NCBI GenBank assembly: GCA_023382595.1
Contig: JAHDWB010000006.1
Coordinates: 1 to 64,000, forward strand
Length of the DNA stretch: 64,000 bases
From: Anaerolineales bacterium
GTDB lineage: Bacteria; Chloroflexota; Anaerolineae; Anaerolineales; Villigracilaceae
Direction: 5' to 3'
Positions 62,852 to 64,000 of this stretch are shown here, piece after piece. A program made the translations under genes and the position numbers. Every line of letters starts with the position of its first letter. Position 1 is the first letter of the stretch. The notes under the pieces were generated by a model that saw only the letters and a list, made by a program, of their open reading frames with translations, had not been told where the DNA came from and did not search any database.

Positions 62852-64000
62852 TCATTCCACCCAATCCAGGATCTTGTAATACATCCCTGCGAACGGCAGA
62901 AACCACGGATTGCCGTTATACAATCCCAGCGGCGCGGACGGAAACTCAAACCGTGCAAACGGATGCTCGTTGATATTTCCCTTCATCATCGCATCCGCAG
63001 CCGTCGCGCCCAAATACGTCGCCATTGCAACGCCATGCCCCGCATAACCAAGCGCGTAATAAATCCCGTCCTCTTCGCCCACATGCGTCATCTGGTCGAA
63101 CGCAAAATCAAGCGTGCCGCCCCACACATATTCCACTTTCACGTCCTTCAACTGTGGGTACACCTGGATCATCTCGCGCCGTAAAATCTCTCCGCTTTGT
63201 GCAATCGTATTCTCATTTTCAGGGAAGAACGCCGCCCGCCCGCCGAAGATCATGCGGTTATCCCACAGTCGAAAATAATTCAGGAAATGCTTGTAATCGA
63301 AGATCATTCTATTCTTCGGGCTGAGTTCATGCGCGAGTTCGTCCGAAAGTTTTTCAGTCGCAATGATGAACGATCCAATCGGGATGATTTTCTTTTGCAG
63401 CTTTTTGATGACATTTCCCGTATAGCCGGATGTTGCCACCAAAACGGATTCCGCTTCCAAACCCCCTCTGTCTGTTTGGATGACGAACCGCTTCTCCCTC
63501 CGCTCAAGCCTACTGACCCGCGCTCGCGCGCAGAGCGTCCCCCCCGCCCGAGCCGCCGCATCCGCAAGCCCAGCCACATATTGAGCCGGGTTCAACCCGC
63601 CGCTGACCTCATCCACCAATGCGCCGTGATAGACATCCGTGCCGATTTCAGAGCGCAAGTCCTTTGGCGAAACGAGCCGCACGTTGTGATTGAACTCCAT
63701 TGCCATGAAATCGACTTCATCTTTGAGCGCGTCGTAATGTTTCGGCTTATTCGCCGTCAGAAGGTGACCTGTCCGTGCAAAGCCGCAGTCGATATTCTCT
63801 TCTTTGACGATTCTCTCAACAATATCCACCGAATCCAACGAGCATTGGAATAACTCCTTTGCCAATTCCCGCCCATATTTTTTGATGACGGTCTGCATGG
63901 CGGGCTTGAGTCCCGTCAACGTCATGCCGCCGTTGCGCGAACTTGCGCCCCAGCCAATGGTCTCCGCTTCAAGCACGACGACGTTCACTCCCTGTTTTGC
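62852..64000 (-). CDS. FAD-dependent amine/glycine oxidoreductase (DAO family), 5'-truncated by the window
   Basis: At least 382 residues; the frame is open to the last base, so the N-terminal dinucleotide-binding GxGxxG lies outside. VVVLEAETIGWGASSRNGGM is the typical second FAD contact of DAO-family oxidases (PuuB/glycine-oxidase-like). VLVATSGYTGNVI and YALGYAGHGVAMATYLG (C-terminal FAD contact) follow. It oxidises a primary or secondary amine such as gamma-glutamylputrescine or glycine, producing an aldehyde or oxoacid. It lies 88 bases upstream... of nothing else recognisable on this side; the next gene in the transcription direction is acs. Confidence 0.85.
   Translation of the reverse strand, partial: AKQGVNVVVLEAETIGWGASSRNGGMTLTGLKPAMQTVIKKYGRELAKELFQCSLDSVDIVERIVKEENIDCGFARTGHLLTANKPKHYDALKDEVDFMAMEFNHNVRLVSPKDLRSEIGTDVYHGALVDEVSGGLNPAQYVAGLADAAARAGGTLCARARVSRLERREKRFVIQTDRGGLEAESVLVATSGYTGNVIKKLQKKIIPIGSFIIATEKLSDELAHELSPKNRMIFDYKHFLNYFRLWDNRMIFGGRAAFFPENENTIAQSGEILRREMIQVYPQLKDVKVEYVWGGTLDFAFDQMTHVGEEDGIYYALGYAGHGVAMATYLGATAADAMMKGNINEHPFARFEFPSAPLGLYNGNPWFLPFAGMYYKILDWVE

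Overview
The window (about 57% GC by eye) looks like the chromosome of an anaerobic or facultative Chloroflexota bacterium, most likely of the Anaerolineae. This is inferred from the gene mix: a luciferase-like F420-type oxidoreductase of the Rv1855c group, LysM-M23 lipoproteins, LiaF/toast-rack membrane proteins, a Hox-type [NiFe] hydrogenase and a selenocysteine formate dehydrogenase. No rRNA, tRNA or CRISPR array was recognised, and taxonomy cannot be proved from this window.

Layout. 0.2-1.2 kb: a lone F420-type oxidoreductase. 1.2-19.1 kb: a surface-glycan locus. Two minus-strand GT4 glycosyltransferases are followed by a tightly packed plus-strand operon: Wzy-like polymerase, processive GT2, nucleotidyltransferase, SPASM radical SAM enzyme, three B12-binding radical SAM enzymes, two methyltransferases, an amidohydrolase, a Wzx-like flippase, a GT39-like membrane transferase and a third GT4. 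19.2-27.6 kb: envelope and stress functions (three small membrane proteins, NifU-like protein, cNMP-binding protein, membrane thioredoxin, three tandem LysM-M23 lipoproteins).

27.6-44.1 kb is the centrepiece: one minus-strand redox locus of 17 genes. In transcription order it has DRTGG, CBS-HATPase, DRTGG, PHP, NuoE, HATPase, HndB-like ferredoxin, NuoF with two extra [4Fe-4S] sites, a second NuoE, a second NuoF, a NuoG-like subunit, HoxY, HoxH, CBS, hydrogenase maturation protease, a Sec-containing formate dehydrogenase and CBS. The formate dehydrogenase is read through an in-frame UGA that is followed by a convincing bacterial SECIS hairpin. A sigma70-type promoter overlapped by a Rex-type operator precedes the first NuoE. 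The most economical reading is a soluble formate/H2/NAD (possibly ferredoxin) redox system controlled by the NADH/NAD ratio. FdhD lies just upstream, at 44.7 kb, in a separate operon with a GH13 glucosidase, a YHS-like protein and a cytochrome-b5-like protein.

47.9-52.8 kb: assorted single genes and small operons (FemAB/CelD-type acyltransferase, zinc alcohol dehydrogenase, two STAS proteins, a tandem pair of membrane-anchored PH-like proteins). 52.8-57.4 kb: an AT-rich island with two two-gene units, each bracketed by the same degraded insertion-sequence ends. One unit is a winged-helix protein plus a protein with an Rx4H HEPN-like motif, a plausible undescribed defence or toxin-antitoxin module. 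57.4-59.3 kb: unusual 9-bp and 11-bp tandem repeats. 58.1-64 kb: an exo/endonuclease-phosphatase family protein, FtcD, acetyl-CoA synthetase, and an FAD-dependent oxidoreductase running off the window end.
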